Positions 41,284 through 50,682 of a DNA stretch of 55,227 nucleotides are shown one piece after another. A program made the position numbers and the translations under genes. This DNA is from JAYUHK01 sp043767025 (GTDB lineage: Bacteria > Bacteroidota > Bacteroidia > Chitinophagales > Saprospiraceae). Numbering within the stretch: position 1 is the first letter of the stretch; each line of letters starts with the position of its first letter. The notes under the pieces are model-generated. The model saw only the letters and a program-made list of their open reading frames with translations, had not been told where the DNA came from and ran no database searches. Location: NCBI GenBank assembly GCA_043767025.1, contig JAYUHK010000057.1, positions 1 to 55,227 on the forward strand. Direction: 5' to 3'.

Positions 41284-43605
41284 TCACTTTTCGCCGTCCT
41301 CGTTGAGGATTTGCAGCTTCGCAAATTTCAACATAATTCGTTTTTCGGGTTCGTCTATTCCCTCAAACAGGATAGTCGCCACGCGGCTGTCGGCGGCTCC
41401 GTCGGTCAGCAAGACTTTGCCTTCTCCGAATTTGAGGTGCAGCACCGTCATTCCTTTCTGAATGTTCGCGCTCGGACTGGGCTGGAAGTTTTTGGCATCA
41501 ATATTCATTTGCGCAGCAGATTTCAGTTTTGGCAAAACCGATATTCTACCCAACACGCCCGAGCGGGGTTGTTCGCCGTTGCCCGACGGACTGCCGTGGA
41601 TAATGCCTGATTTGAGCTTGCTGTCGGCGGTGTTGTCCAAGTTTTCGGCGGATATTTCTTCCAAAAATCGGCTCGGCTCGTTGTACCGCATTTGCCCGAA
41701 TTTGTAGCGACTGTTGGCATACGAAAGCGTCAAAAACTGCTCCGCCCGCGTGACCGCCACATAAAAAAGCCGCCGCTCCTCGTCCATATCCGCCTCTGCC
41801 ATCGCCATAAACGACGGAAAAAGACTTTCTTCCAAGCCCACCACAAACACGGATTTGAACTCCAAACCTTTGGCTGCGTGGACGGACATGAGCGAAATAT
41901 GGTCGGCGTTGCCGTCTTCATCGTCCGCTTGCGTGTAGAGGGCGATATTTTGCAAATAAGTCGCCAGCGACTTGTCGGTAGTCGGGATACCAACCACCGT
42001 TTCGTCGTCTATCGTGACCAAGTCATTTTCCACAAATTCTTTGATGCTGTCGAGCAATGCGTTGATATTTTCTATCCGCCCGAGTCCTTCCACCGTCGTG
42101 TCCGCTTTGAGCGTATCGAGCAAGCCGCTTTGTTTGCTGATATAAACCGCAAGTTCGTAGGCGGTCGCTTTTTCGGAGCGAACAGCGAACTGTTTCATCA
42201 TGCTGATGAAGTCAGTGATTGATTTTTTGGCTTTCGGCATAGCTTCCACGCTCGCGATGCAGTCCCACATCGGCAAGTTTTCGCGCGCCGCCATTTCGAC
42301 CACTCTTTCTATCGTGGAGTCCCCGATGCCTCTGCGCGGATAGTTTATGATGCGGCGCAAGGCTTCCTCGTCGTTGTTATTGACGGTGAGGCGAAGGTAG
42401 GCGAGCAAGTCTTTTACCTCTTTTCGCTGATAAAACGACATTCCACCAAACACTTTGTAGGTCAGATTGTAGTGGCGCAGATGCTCCTCAAAAACCCTCG
42501 ACTGGGAGTTGGTGCGGTACAAAATCGCAATTTCGCTGTTCAGAAGGTGGTTGCGATTTTTTTGCTCCACGATGAGGTCGGCTATCCGTTTGCCTTCCTC
42601 GTTGTCGGTCATCGTTTTGAAAAGTTTTACGCGATAGCCGCCCGCTTTGTCCGTCCAGATTTCTTTTTTTATTTGTTTTTTATTTCGTGAAATAATATCA
42701 TTCGCAGCTTGCACAATGTGTTGCGTGGAGCGATAATTTTGCTCTAATTTGAACGTTTGTAGCTTTTTAAAGTCTTTTTCAAAATCCAAAATATTATCAA
42801 TCGTCGCGCCCCGAAAGGCATAAATACTTTGCGCATCGTCGCCCACCACGCAAATATTCTGCGGACTTCCTTCGTACAAAGACAATTTTTTGATAATCGA
42901 ATATTGCAAATAATTGGTATCCTGAAACTCATCTACGAGCAAATATCTGAACCGCAGGCGGTATTTTTCACAAACATTGTCAGGATTTTTGTGCAACAAA
43001 TAAAACAGTTGGTACAGCAAATCGTCAAAATCCATCGCTCCCGAGCGGCGGCAACGGTTGGCATAGTTTTCATAAATTTTGTACAAAAGCGGACGCTTTG
43101 CGGTGCGGTCTTGCTCCAACAATTTTTCGTCCATCGCGTAGGCTTTGGGCGAAATCACATTGGACTTGGCGGACGAAATACGCGACAAAACGGCACTGGC
43201 ATTGTAGGTATTTTTGTCCAAATTCAGCTCTTTGATAATAGAGTTGATAACGCTTTTGCTGTCGTCCGAGTCGTAAATAGTAAAATTGGACGGGAAGCCG
43301 ATTTTGTCCGCCTCTACCCGCAAAATCCGAGCAAAAACCGAGTGGAACGTTCCCGCCCACACTCTGTCAGCGCGCCCGCCGACGACCTTCGAGATGCGGT
43401 CTTTCATCTCTTTAGCGGCTTTGTTGGTGAACGTAAGCGCGAGAATTTCCCACGGCGCAACGCCCTGCTCGATGAGGTGCGCGATGCGATAAGTCAGCAC
43501 CCGAGTTTTGCCCGAGCCGGGACCTGCCACCACCAACACGGGACCTTCGATAGTGGTGACGGCTCCGCGTTGCGCGGGATTAAGTTGGTCAAGATATGTC
43601 GTCAT
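41284..43605 (-). CDS. uvrD: ATP-dependent DNA helicase, UvrD/PcrA type
   Basis: This 773-aa SF1A helicase unwinds DNA 3' to 5' in nucleotide-excision and mismatch repair and clears replication conflicts. Motif I is GPGSGKT (28-34), Ia is LTFTNKAAKEM (58-68), II is LLVDEFQDT (222-230), III is CVVGDDAQSIYAFRGA, IV is LEQNYRST, V/VI lie in LMSVHAAKGLEF and RRLFYVAVTRA. The C-terminal tail (GMTVLHLKFGEGKV) is the PcrA/UvrD Tudor-like RNA-polymerase-binding region. It is the last gene of the dapD-AhpD-DUF6311 run; a decayed hairpin repeat lies between. Confidence 0.95.
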   Translation of the reverse strand: MTTYLDQLNPAQRGAVTTIEGPVLVVAGPGSGKTRVLTYRIAHLIEQGVAPWEILALTFTNKAAKEMKDRISKVVGGRADRVWAGTFHSVFARILRVEADKIGFPSNFTIYDSDDSKSVINSIIKELNLDKNTYNASAVLSRISSAKSNVISPKAYAMDEKLLEQDRTAKRPLLYKIYENYANRCRRSGAMDFDDLLYQLFYLLHKNPDNVCEKYRLRFRYLLVDEFQDTNYLQYSIIKKLSLYEGSPQNICVVGDDAQSIYAFRGATIDNILDFEKDFKKLQTFKLEQNYRSTQHIVQAANDIISRNKKQIKKEIWTDKAGGYRVKLFKTMTDNEEGKRIADLIVEQKNRNHLLNSEIAILYRTNSQSRVFEEHLRHYNLTYKVFGGMSFYQRKEVKDLLAYLRLTVNNNDEEALRRIINYPRRGIGDSTIERVVEMAARENLPMWDCIASVEAMPKAKKSITDFISMMKQFAVRSEKATAYELAVYISKQSGLLDTLKADTTVEGLGRIENINALLDSIKEFVENDLVTIDDETVVGIPTTDKSLATYLQNIALYTQADDEDGNADHISLMSVHAAKGLEFKSVFVVGLEESLFPSFMAMAEADMDEERRLFYVAVTRAEQFLTLSYANSRYKFGQMRYNEPSRFLEEISAENLDNTADSKLKSGIIHGSPSGNGEQPRSGVLGRISVLPKLKSAAQMNIDAKNFQPSPSANIQKGMTVLHLKFGEGKVLLTDGAADSRVATILFEGIDEPEKRIMLKFAKLQILNEDGEK

Positions 43606-43660
43606 AAATAGTTTTTAGTTTTTAATTTTTTAGTCACACAAGTAACTGCTAATCAATTAG

Positions 43661-43697
43661 TAAGCCGAAGTTAGCGATACTTTGAGATGTCGATAAC
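43661..43697 (-). repeat. Dispersed hairpin repeat, decayed copy
   Basis: On the minus strand GTTATCGACATCTCAAAGTA then TCGCTAACTTCGGCTTA resembles the 41188 and 54876 copies with several substitutions that weaken the stem. It lies between the DUF6311 gene and uvrD. Confidence 0.5.
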
Positions 43698-43720
43698 TTA
43701 TAAATTTTTAAAAAAATAAG

Positions 43721-45880
43721 TCATCGAATGTTGTGAAAACAACTCAAATAAGTGTCGAAAAAAGTTGTTTCAAGCACCCTAAAATCGTCGTCCAAAACGA
43801 CGATGTTGAAGCCACGCTCGTTGGGAGCGTAATTTTTTCCATCAATCACTATTTTGGACACACTCTCGGGCGTGTCCGCGCCACCCGAAAAAAGCGACAC
43901 ATTTTTTTTACTCACAAAATTACCTATTTTATCATTTTTTAAAAAATTAATTGCGATGTTATTTTTAGCGTCCATTTTTTCCGCTACGAACTCGTCGTGG
44001 TGCAAGACGGCAATATACGAACCCCGAAACGGTATTTGTTCGATTGCGAACTTTCTTTCTTTCAGATATTTTTTTGCGGCTTCGCAAAGTTGCGCGCTGC
44101 CCTCGTCGCGTACGGACATCAAGACGGTGTGATTTTTGTGCCGAGCGAAAAACATAGCTAAATTCTCCGATGCTATATTTGCCTGATAGTCAGCACCTAA
44201 ACTCTTCAGATACGCCGAAGCCGCCGCCAAAGCAGGCGGGATTCCTACTATGTATCCATCTATTTGGAACACTTCGAGTTGCTTTTTTGCCACCAACGGC
44301 TGCAAACTAAAAGACTCCGTCAAGCTACTCACGAAGATAGATTCGCTTTCGTTGGGCGGCAATTCACCGCTTTCAAAGGCGGCGCGAAGCGGCTTTATGT
44401 ATTGGTTTTGGAGGTCAATATCGTGGCGCGGCATATATCCAGCCGTGACGGGGATTTTCTGCTCGTAAGCCAATTCGGCAAAACAAACCCAATCGCCGCT
44501 TGTCTTGTAGCGCGGACTGTAAGGCGGACACATGACGATTCGCTTTGCATTGGCTGTCACATTTCTCCAAATATCAAAATTAATTTCGCTGTCATACTTC
44601 GGCGTATTCTCCACCACTCGCCGATACATTGGGTAAAGGTCGTAGCATTGCAGCAAGGCTGCCGCCGTCAAAATAACAGACAAAATGATTTTTTTTTGCT
44701 CCAATTTTTTTATAATTATCCACAACACTCCGAAAGAAACTAAGTAATGCAGCAGCCAAATGTAGCGTCCCGACGAGCGAAAAGTATCTGCCAACGGACG
44801 TATTAAGATGCCTTTGCCGACATTCAGCAGCTCGTACTGATTGAACGTGATGACGGTGCTGAAAGCAAAAAGTGTGAGCAGAAAAGTTACCAAAATCAAA
44901 AATTTATGGCGACTTATTTTTTTATTTTTCTCCAAAAAATAAAAAACAATCGCTGCGGGCAGCAAAAAAATAATACCTGCGCCGAGATAGCCAAAACCTT
45001 CGTATTGCTCCGAAAATGCGTAGGGCAACTTCGGCAACACGTTGGTTCTCCCTTCGGAATTGAAAAGCGCGTTGAGATTGGAAGAGAATTTGGCGAAACC
45101 GCCTGCGGCTGCGGCAGTAGTTTTCATCACAAAATTACCTGCCAGCCACCAAGCCGAAAAAATCGCTCCCAACAAGCCTCCGATGCCCGCCAACGCGCGT
45201 CCCCAGTGGAGATTTTTTTTCGTAAAACACTCGTCGAGCAACGTCGCAGCCGCCAAAGCGAGATTGAAAAGCACCCAATACGGATGAATCAGCGCGCCCA
45301 TCACACACCAAGCAAGATGCCACAGATAGCGACTGCGGAGCGATTTTTGGGTGTCGAAATAAGTGCAAAGTCCGCCCAAAATCAGCCAATGTGCGTTTAG
45401 GTTGATGTGGTCAGTGCGGGTGAGAAGCACGGGACTTACGGACAAAAAGACCACGCAAAGGAGCAGCAAAAATGTATTCTCGATGCCCCAAAGTCGCAGC
45501 AAGCGCACCGCAAAAACGGACTGCAAAACGTAGCAGACCAAAAGCCACCAACCAAAAAACTGAAAATGCAGCGGCAGCCAAGGCGACAACAATTTGAGCG
45601 GCATGGCTATCAAAGCGATGCCGCCACACGCACCGATGCCTGTTTCGGTCGGATATGCGTAGCCCGTTATTTTTCCGAATGGAAAACTAAACGGCGTATT
45701 GCGATAAAATTGCCACATCGAAAAGTCGCTCGCTCTGTCCGAATCCCGCCACAAAAACCAATCTACTTTTTGTACGTCCAACACTTCCAAACCGTATTTA
45801 GAAAAAAATACGAGTGTGCCGATGAGTGCCGCGCCAATAAAAAGCCATGTCGTAGCTTTTATTTTTGTCAAAAAGCTCAT
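43721..45880 (-). CDS. DUF6311 membrane protein, glycosyltransferase-like
   Basis: This 719-aa inner-membrane protein has roughly ten or more membrane segments in its first 430 residues, then a soluble periplasmic part. I chose ATG 45880 (MSFLTKIKATTW); an upstream extension adds a charged, non-helical stretch. WRDSDRASDFSMWQFYRNTP, then YAYPTETGIGACGGIALIAM, then LHFQFFGWWLLVCYVLQSVF match DUF6311, which looks like GT-C glycosyltransferases. It overlaps the AhpD-like gene by 4 bases (ATGA). Transfer of a lipid-linked sugar is inferred from the fold. Confidence 0.75.
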   Translation of the reverse strand: MSFLTKIKATTWLFIGAALIGTLVFFSKYGLEVLDVQKVDWFLWRDSDRASDFSMWQFYRNTPFSFPFGKITGYAYPTETGIGACGGIALIAMPLKLLSPWLPLHFQFFGWWLLVCYVLQSVFAVRLLRLWGIENTFLLLLCVVFLSVSPVLLTRTDHINLNAHWLILGGLCTYFDTQKSLRSRYLWHLAWCVMGALIHPYWVLFNLALAAATLLDECFTKKNLHWGRALAGIGGLLGAIFSAWWLAGNFVMKTTAAAAGGFAKFSSNLNALFNSEGRTNVLPKLPYAFSEQYEGFGYLGAGIIFLLPAAIVFYFLEKNKKISRHKFLILVTFLLTLFAFSTVITFNQYELLNVGKGILIRPLADTFRSSGRYIWLLHYLVSFGVLWIIIKKLEQKKIILSVILTAAALLQCYDLYPMYRRVVENTPKYDSEINFDIWRNVTANAKRIVMCPPYSPRYKTSGDWVCFAELAYEQKIPVTAGYMPRHDIDLQNQYIKPLRAAFESGELPPNESESIFVSSLTESFSLQPLVAKKQLEVFQIDGYIVGIPPALAAASAYLKSLGADYQANIASENLAMFFARHKNHTVLMSVRDEGSAQLCEAAKKYLKERKFAIEQIPFRGSYIAVLHHDEFVAEKMDAKNNIAINFLKNDKIGNFVSKKNVSLFSGGADTPESVSKIVIDGKNYAPNERGFNIVVLDDDFRVLETTFFDTYLSCFHNIR

Positions 45881-46227
45881 TGCGCAGCTTCGTTTTCGAG
45901 AGCCTCCCAATACTCGACCGCACGGCGAGTGTGTGGAATACAAATCGAGCCGCCGACTAAATTTGCGACCGCATATACTTCAAAAATTTCTTCTTTTGTA
46001 ACATTCAGTTCATGGCATTTGCCGAGATGATACTTGATGCAATCGTCGCAGCGCAGCACCATAGAAGCCACCAATCCGAGCAATTCTTTGGTTTTTGTGG
46101 GCAGCGCGCCGTCTTGATAGGTTGCGCCGTCCAAACTCCAAAAACGTTTTAGTACTTTGTTGTCTTCGGCTAAAATTTTTTCGTTCATCAGACTTCTGTA
46201 ATCATTGAACTCTTTTATTTGTGACAT
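45877..46227 (-). CDS. Carboxymuconolactone decarboxylase (AhpD-like) family protein
   Basis: This 116-aa protein contains LRCDDCIKYHLGKC, where Cys60 and Cys63 form the AhpD-type redox pair and His67 the proton relay. The family includes peroxidase partners (AhpD) and decarboxylases; the CxxC form is usually an alkylhydroperoxidase. It lies 42 bases after dapD and overlaps the DUF6311 gene. Confidence 0.88.
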   Translation of the reverse strand: MSQIKEFNDYRSLMNEKILAEDNKVLKRFWSLDGATYQDGALPTKTKELLGLVASMVLRCDDCIKYHLGKCHELNVTKEEIFEVYAVANLVGGSICIPHTRRAVEYWEALENEAAQ

Positions 46228-46269
46228 ATTTTTTATTGTTAAATTTTTTTAAAAAATTATTTTTATTCC

Positions 46270-47091
46270 TCACACGGCGACCTGAAATTCGCGCAATACA
46301 TCGTTGAGCGACACTTTTTTGTCCGTATTCTCGGTGCGTTTTCCGATGATGAGGGCGCACGGCACTTGGTAGCTGCCCGCAGGAAATTTTTTGGTGTAGC
46401 TGCCCGGAATCACCACCGAGCGCGATGGCACTCTTCCTTTATAAATTACTGGTTCTGAACCTGTTACGTCAATAATATGCGTGGACTTGGTCAGCACCAC
46501 GTTTGCCCCCAACACGCTTTCTTTTTCTACTATCGCGCCTTCTACTACAATGCAGCGCGAGCCAATAAAACAATCATCTTCGATGATGACTGGCGAGGCT
46601 TGGAGCGGCTCCAACACGCCGCCGATGCCTACGCCGCCGCTCAAATGCACGTTGCGCCCAATCTGCGCGCAAGAGCCAACGGTCGCCCAAGTATCCACCA
46701 TCGTACCGCTCCCGACCCACGCGCCGATATTGACGTAGCTCGGCATCAGGATTACGCCCGACTCCAAAAACGCACCAAAGCGAGCAATAGCGGCTGGCAC
46801 CACGCGCACACCTGCCGCCGCATAGTTGCGTTTGAGTGGCATTTTGTCATAAAATTCCAACATTCCGACCTCCATCGTTTGCATTTGTTGGATAGGAAAA
46901 AAAAGTAAAATCGCTTTTTTTACCCATTCGTTGGTCGCCCAAGAGCCGTCTTTTTGTGGTTCTGCTACGCGAATTTTACCCGTATCGAGCAACTCAATAG
47001 TCGCTCGAATCGCATTTTGGGTATCGCTTTCTTTCAGCAGTTCACGCTGCACCCAAGCAGTTTCTATCTGATTTTGTAGTTCGCTTGTCAT
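46270..47091 (-). CDS. dapD: 2,3,4,5-tetrahydropyridine-2,6-dicarboxylate N-succinyltransferase
   Basis: This 273-aa enzyme succinylates tetrahydrodipicolinate in the succinylase branch of lysine and meso-diaminopimelate synthesis. The left-handed parallel beta-helix with hexapeptide repeats spans about residues 100-215 (GVILMPSYVNIGAWVGSGTM, then GVLEPLQASPVIIEDDCFIG). The PSRSVVIPGSYTKKFP C-terminus is typical. It is the first gene of a minus-strand run with its own promoter at 47144-47172. Confidence 0.95.
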   Translation of the reverse strand: MTSELQNQIETAWVQRELLKESDTQNAIRATIELLDTGKIRVAEPQKDGSWATNEWVKKAILLFFPIQQMQTMEVGMLEFYDKMPLKRNYAAAGVRVVPAAIARFGAFLESGVILMPSYVNIGAWVGSGTMVDTWATVGSCAQIGRNVHLSGGVGIGGVLEPLQASPVIIEDDCFIGSRCIVVEGAIVEKESVLGANVVLTKSTHIIDVTGSEPVIYKGRVPSRSVVIPGSYTKKFPAGSYQVPCALIIGKRTENTDKKVSLNDVLREFQVAV

Positions 47092-47143
47092 TGTTTTAAA
47101 ATTTTATTTTACCGTATTCGTCCTTTTTTATCCAAAAAAAACT

Positions 47144-47172
47144 CAAAGATAGATTGATTTTGGCAAAAACAA
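47144..47172 (-). promoter_or_regulatory. dapD promoter (-33 and -7)
   Basis: On the minus strand TTG (47172-47170), 18 bases, TATCTTTG (47151-47144). The leader is about 45 nt. Confidence 0.55.
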
Positions 47173-47215
47173 TTCTATACGTTGCGCATTTGCCGTTTTT
47201 CTTTTCAGAAATCTG

Positions 47216-47223
47216 TAACTTTG
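47216..47223 (+). promoter_or_regulatory. -7 element directly before rlmN
   Basis: TAACTTTG ends 4 bases before the rlmN ATG at 47228, with TTTG at 47189-47192 (23-base spacer). The start of transcription would fall on or next to the ATG, predicting a leaderless mRNA. Confidence 0.55.
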
Positions 47224-47227
47224 CCGC

Positions 47228-48280
47228 ATGGAAACCTTACAAGCAAAAAAGGACATCAGACAACTGACCCGTACCGAACTCGAAGCTGAATTTGTCGCAC
47301 TCGGCGAGCCGCGTTTTCGCGCCAAACAAGTCTGGGAATGGCTTTGGCAAAAAGGCGCGCACCACTTCGACGAGATGACGAGCCTCTCCAAAACTCTGCG
47401 ACTGCAACTGGCGGAGCAATTTGAGATACGCGCCGTGACGGAAGATATGCTCCAAAAAAGCAAGGACGGAACGCTCAAATCTCGCCTCCGACTGAGCGAC
47501 GGCGCACTGATAGAAGCCGTGCTAATCCCCGTGCCAAACGACAATCGGTACACCGTCTGCGTGTCGTCGCAAGTGGGTTGCAGCCTCACTTGCTCGTTTT
47601 GCGCCACTGGACGAATGGGGCGAATCCGCAACCTCGAAGCCGCCGAAATCTACGACCAAGTGCTGCTCGTCAATCGCCAATCTATTGCCGAGTTTGGGCA
47701 TCCGCTGACCAACATCGTGTATATGGGCATGGGCGAGCCGTTGCTGACGTACAAGAATGTGCTGCAAAGTGTGGAGCGCATTACGTCACCCGACGGGTTG
47801 GGAATGTCGCCCCGACGGATTACTGTCAGCACGGCGGGCATTGCGAAAATGATTGTAAAATTAGCGGACGACGGCGTAAAATTCAACCTTGCGCTCTCGC
47901 TCCACGCCGCCGACGACGAAAAGCGCAACCAAATAATGCCCATCAATGAAAGCAATAATCTCGCTGCGTTGATGGAGGCATTGGAATACTTTTATCAAAA
48001 AACCCAAAATCGAATTTCTTACGAATATATAGCTTTTCAGCGGTTCAATGACAGCCTCGAAGATGCGGCGAATTTGGCAAAATTGTGCCGAAAATTTCCC
48101 GTCCGCGTGAATATCATCGAGTACAATCCGATTGACAACGCGCCTTTTCAGAAGTCTGACGCGGCACGATTGGACGCTTTTGCAGATTTTTTGGTGCGGC
48201 GCGGCGTGGTCGTCACCGTGCGGCGAAGTCGCGGCAAAGACATTGACGCGGCTTGTGGGCAGTTGGCAAATAAGGGGTAA
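47228..48280 (+). CDS. rlmN: 23S rRNA (adenine2503-C2)/tRNA methyltransferase RlmN
   Basis: This 350-aa radical-SAM enzyme methylates C2 of A2503 in 23S rRNA and A37 in several tRNAs. The iron-sulfur motif is Cys118-x3-Cys122-x2-Cys125 in GCSLTCSFCATG, and the second catalytic Cys is Cys343 in DIDAACGQL. YMGMGEPLLTY and SLHAADDEKRNQIMPIN are family blocks. It diverges from dapD and converges with the Uma2 gene. Confidence 0.96.
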   Translation: METLQAKKDIRQLTRTELEAEFVALGEPRFRAKQVWEWLWQKGAHHFDEMTSLSKTLRLQLAEQFEIRAVTEDMLQKSKDGTLKSRLRLSDGALIEAVLIPVPNDNRYTVCVSSQVGCSLTCSFCATGRMGRIRNLEAAEIYDQVLLVNRQSIAEFGHPLTNIVYMGMGEPLLTYKNVLQSVERITSPDGLGMSPRRITVSTAGIAKMIVKLADDGVKFNLALSLHAADDEKRNQIMPINESNNLAALMEALEYFYQKTQNRISYEYIAFQRFNDSLEDAANLAKLCRKFPVRVNIIEYNPIDNAPFQKSDAARLDAFADFLVRRGVVVTVRRSRGKDIDAACGQLANKG

Positions 48281-48305
48281 TGAAGCGACAAAAAGTATCG
48301 TTTTT

Positions 48306-48908
48306 TCAAAGTGTTATATTTTCGTAAATATCTGACAATGAGATAGATACGCCGATAGAGCGCAGCTCAAAGGACTGGCTGATGTCGGTCTGAAAAGAGT
48401 TGTCCCAAGTATTTTTTTCGACTCGAAACCAACTTTCGACGAGCGGTTTTTTTTGCTCTACGGTCACATATTCACGCAAAGTAGGAGCCTGCTTGTAAAG
48501 CGAAAACTTATCGCCTTTGTCGTACCGCCGCGTGCTTTCCGAAAGCACCTCCACCACTACCAACGGATTGACAATCAAGTCCTCACGCCCGTTCCAAAAA
48601 ATCGGTTTTTCGCAAATAACCAACGCATCGGGATAGACCACGACATTCGCAGCTTCGATGTAAATTTTTTGGTCGCTGTTGTACACCAACAGTCTATTTT
48701 TTAGCTGCCGTAAAATAGTTTTGATAGCAAAAGTGATGTTGGTAGCGATTTCGTTGTGTGTTGTTTTTGCGCTCGGCGCGCGAATAATTTGACCGTTGAG
48801 AAAAATATGTTTGTGGATAGTTCGCTCCTCGCGCGCCAGATAATCACCCAAAGTGTAAGGCTTGGGCTGTCGTTGGAGCGGAATATTTGCCGTGATTTCA
48901 GCTATCAT
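48306..48908 (-). CDS. Uma2 family (DUF820) predicted nuclease, copy 2
   Basis: This 200-aa protein is a clear paralogue of the 28727 gene, sharing YTLGDYLAREERTIHKHIFL at the start, ALVICEKPIFWNGREDLIVN, NPLVVVEVLSESTRRYDKGD and YKQAPTLREYVTVEQKKPLV. The acidic residues of the presumed PD-(D/E)XK core are retained (VVEVLSEST, RRYDKGDK). Biological role unknown. A promoter lies at 48925-48953. Confidence 0.82.
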   Translation of the reverse strand: MIAEITANIPLQRQPKPYTLGDYLAREERTIHKHIFLNGQIIRAPSAKTTHNEIATNITFAIKTILRQLKNRLLVYNSDQKIYIEAANVVVYPDALVICEKPIFWNGREDLIVNPLVVVEVLSESTRRYDKGDKFSLYKQAPTLREYVTVEQKKPLVESWFRVEKNTWDNSFQTDISQSFELRSIGVSISLSDIYENITL

Positions 48909-48924
48909 AATTTTTTATTTTTTA

Positions 48925-48953
48925 CAAAAATACAATATTTTTGGAAATAACAA
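48925..48953 (-). promoter_or_regulatory. Promoter of Uma2 copy 2
   Basis: On the minus strand TTG (48953-48951), 18 bases, TATTTTTG (48932-48925), about 17 bases before the start. Confidence 0.55.
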
Positions 48954-49039
48954 CTCAAAATTTTCATTGTGTAGAATATACACGAAGCAACATTAAATGT
49001 TAAATTTTTATTTTTTTTGAGAAATAAATGTTAAGAAAC

Positions 49040-49069
49040 TTGATAAGTAAAAAAAATAAAATAACTTTG
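49040..49069 (+). promoter_or_regulatory. Promoter of the tandem secreted-protein operon
   Basis: TTG (49040-49042), 19 bases, TAACTTTG (49062-49069). The leader to 49145 is about 70 nt. Confidence 0.65.
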
Positions 49070-49144
49070 TGACATTCTTTAAAGATGTTTATTTAAGTTA
49101 ATTTTCAAATTTTTTATCTTCTTACCATTCAAAATAAATCAATT

Positions 49145-50680
49145 ATGAAAAAAATAATTTATTTCGCCGCTTTGGTCGTCCATATTTGTTTTATTGCAGA
49201 TCTCCGCGCTCAAAAACACGACTACAACTGGATGATGGGCTATGAAAATGGCGGTACTAATTTCGAATTTGGCGGTATGCGTTTGGATTTCAACTTCAAG
49301 CCACCCAAAGTAATCAGCGTCAATATGGGCGGCGGCTATACCTTTACCAATGCTTCCGCTTGCTGCTCCGACTCCACTGGAAGCCTTCTGTATTACTCCA
49401 ACGGAATGTCCATCAAAAATAAAATCAACCAGATTATGGAAAATGGCGACACCATCAACCCTGGAGAAATTTGGAAGCGCGCTCGCATGAGCAACAGCGG
49501 CTATTTTGGTTTGAGTCCATTCAGTTTGCCTCAGCCGGGTCACCCCAATATCTATTATTTATTCCATCAAGGTACCGAATTTACGCTTGCTCGCGACAAC
49601 GTTTATTGGAAATACCTATATTATACCAAGATAGACATGAACGCTAACGGCGGTTTGGGAAAAGTGATTGTCAAAAATCAGGTTTTGATGGATAGTAGTT
49701 TGATAGTAGCCAGTGCGACCAAACACGCCAACGGTCAAGATTGGTGGATTTTGTGTGCCTACACAGGCAGTACCCAACATTATACTTACTTATTGGATAC
49801 ACAGGGCATAAAGGGTCCCTTTATCCAAGATATTGGACCAGCTTTTGATACGATAGAATTAGTAGGTGTCTCACTTTTTTCTCCTGACGGACAAAAATAT
49901 GTTCGGCACAATGGTAGGCGCGAAATGCGGCTTTATGATTTTGACCGATGCAGTGGCAGCTTGAGTAATTTGAGATTCATCTCTCGCCCTTCCAATCGAG
50001 TAGGAGTAGATTTTCTTATATTTTCTCCCAACAGTCGTTTTTTGTACGCCAACCGTGGTAATCCCGGCTGCGTGGTAGCCACGACAGATACGGAAGCCGA
50101 TGACTTGGTAGCTTCCTTTGATACTCTGATGCCATGGGAAAATAACTACTTCCCAGCCGATTCACCTTTTCAAACCAATTATGGTATAGGTTCGTTGGCT
50201 CCCGACGGAAAGATATATTATCCTACATTTTCAAGTACGAAGCGCATGAATGTCATACATCGCCCAAACTTGCCCGGTTTGGCAGCCGATGTAGAAGAAG
50301 CAGGATTGGAGCTTACTCGTTATAATAATGGGTGGGCTCCTGTATTTCCGAACTATCGTTTGGGTAGGCTGCTCGGGTCGCCTTGTGACACGCTTGGCTT
50401 CGGGGGCGACCCCGACGGCTTCCAAAACACCACATACAGCCCGAAGCGCGCCACGAATGAGCATATTTATAAATCTGAAGAAACAAAACGTACTTTTAGA
50501 CATACCGTAAGTGACCAACAAGATGTTATGTACTATCCGTCAGGTGTTGCGATGTATCAACTCAATAAAATAATGCCACCCAACGAGCAGATACCGTTAC
50601 CGCCTAACCTTATACCCATTAGAAGATTACTAAACGACAAAACAGATACTATTTCAGCACCACCAATAAAAAAACAATAG
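49145..50680 (+). CDS. Secreted protein, paralogue of the next gene, without sorting domain
   Basis: This 511-aa exported protein has a signal peptide (IIYFAALVVHICFIADLRAQ). Its body matches the following gene throughout: YNWMMGYENG, DSTGSLLYYSNG, DTINPGEIW, QPGHPNIYYLFHQG, DFDRCSGSLSN and LGSPCDTLG. The pattern of repeated blade-like segments suggests a beta-propeller. After SPCDTLG, where the next protein enters its T9SS sorting domain, this one has an unrelated, Pro-rich tail ending SAPPIKKQ. No sorting domain was recognised, so it may stay in the periplasm or depend on its partner. The gap to the next gene is 2 bases. Confidence 0.78.
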   Translation: MKKIIYFAALVVHICFIADLRAQKHDYNWMMGYENGGTNFEFGGMRLDFNFKPPKVISVNMGGGYTFTNASACCSDSTGSLLYYSNGMSIKNKINQIMENGDTINPGEIWKRARMSNSGYFGLSPFSLPQPGHPNIYYLFHQGTEFTLARDNVYWKYLYYTKIDMNANGGLGKVIVKNQVLMDSSLIVASATKHANGQDWWILCAYTGSTQHYTYLLDTQGIKGPFIQDIGPAFDTIELVGVSLFSPDGQKYVRHNGRREMRLYDFDRCSGSLSNLRFISRPSNRVGVDFLIFSPNSRFLYANRGNPGCVVATTDTEADDLVASFDTLMPWENNYFPADSPFQTNYGIGSLAPDGKIYYPTFSSTKRMNVIHRPNLPGLAADVEEAGLELTRYNNGWAPVFPNYRLGRLLGSPCDTLGFGGDPDGFQNTTYSPKRATNEHIYKSEETKRTFRHTVSDQQDVMYYPSGVAMYQLNKIMPPNEQIPLPPNLIPIRRLLNDKTDTISAPPIKKQ

Positions 50681-50682
50681 CT

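Noticed and set aside
45407..46030. 207-codon plus-strand frame over the DUF6311 and AhpD-like genes
   Set aside because: It is antisense to two genes with clear family motifs, and its composition is that of a shadow frame.
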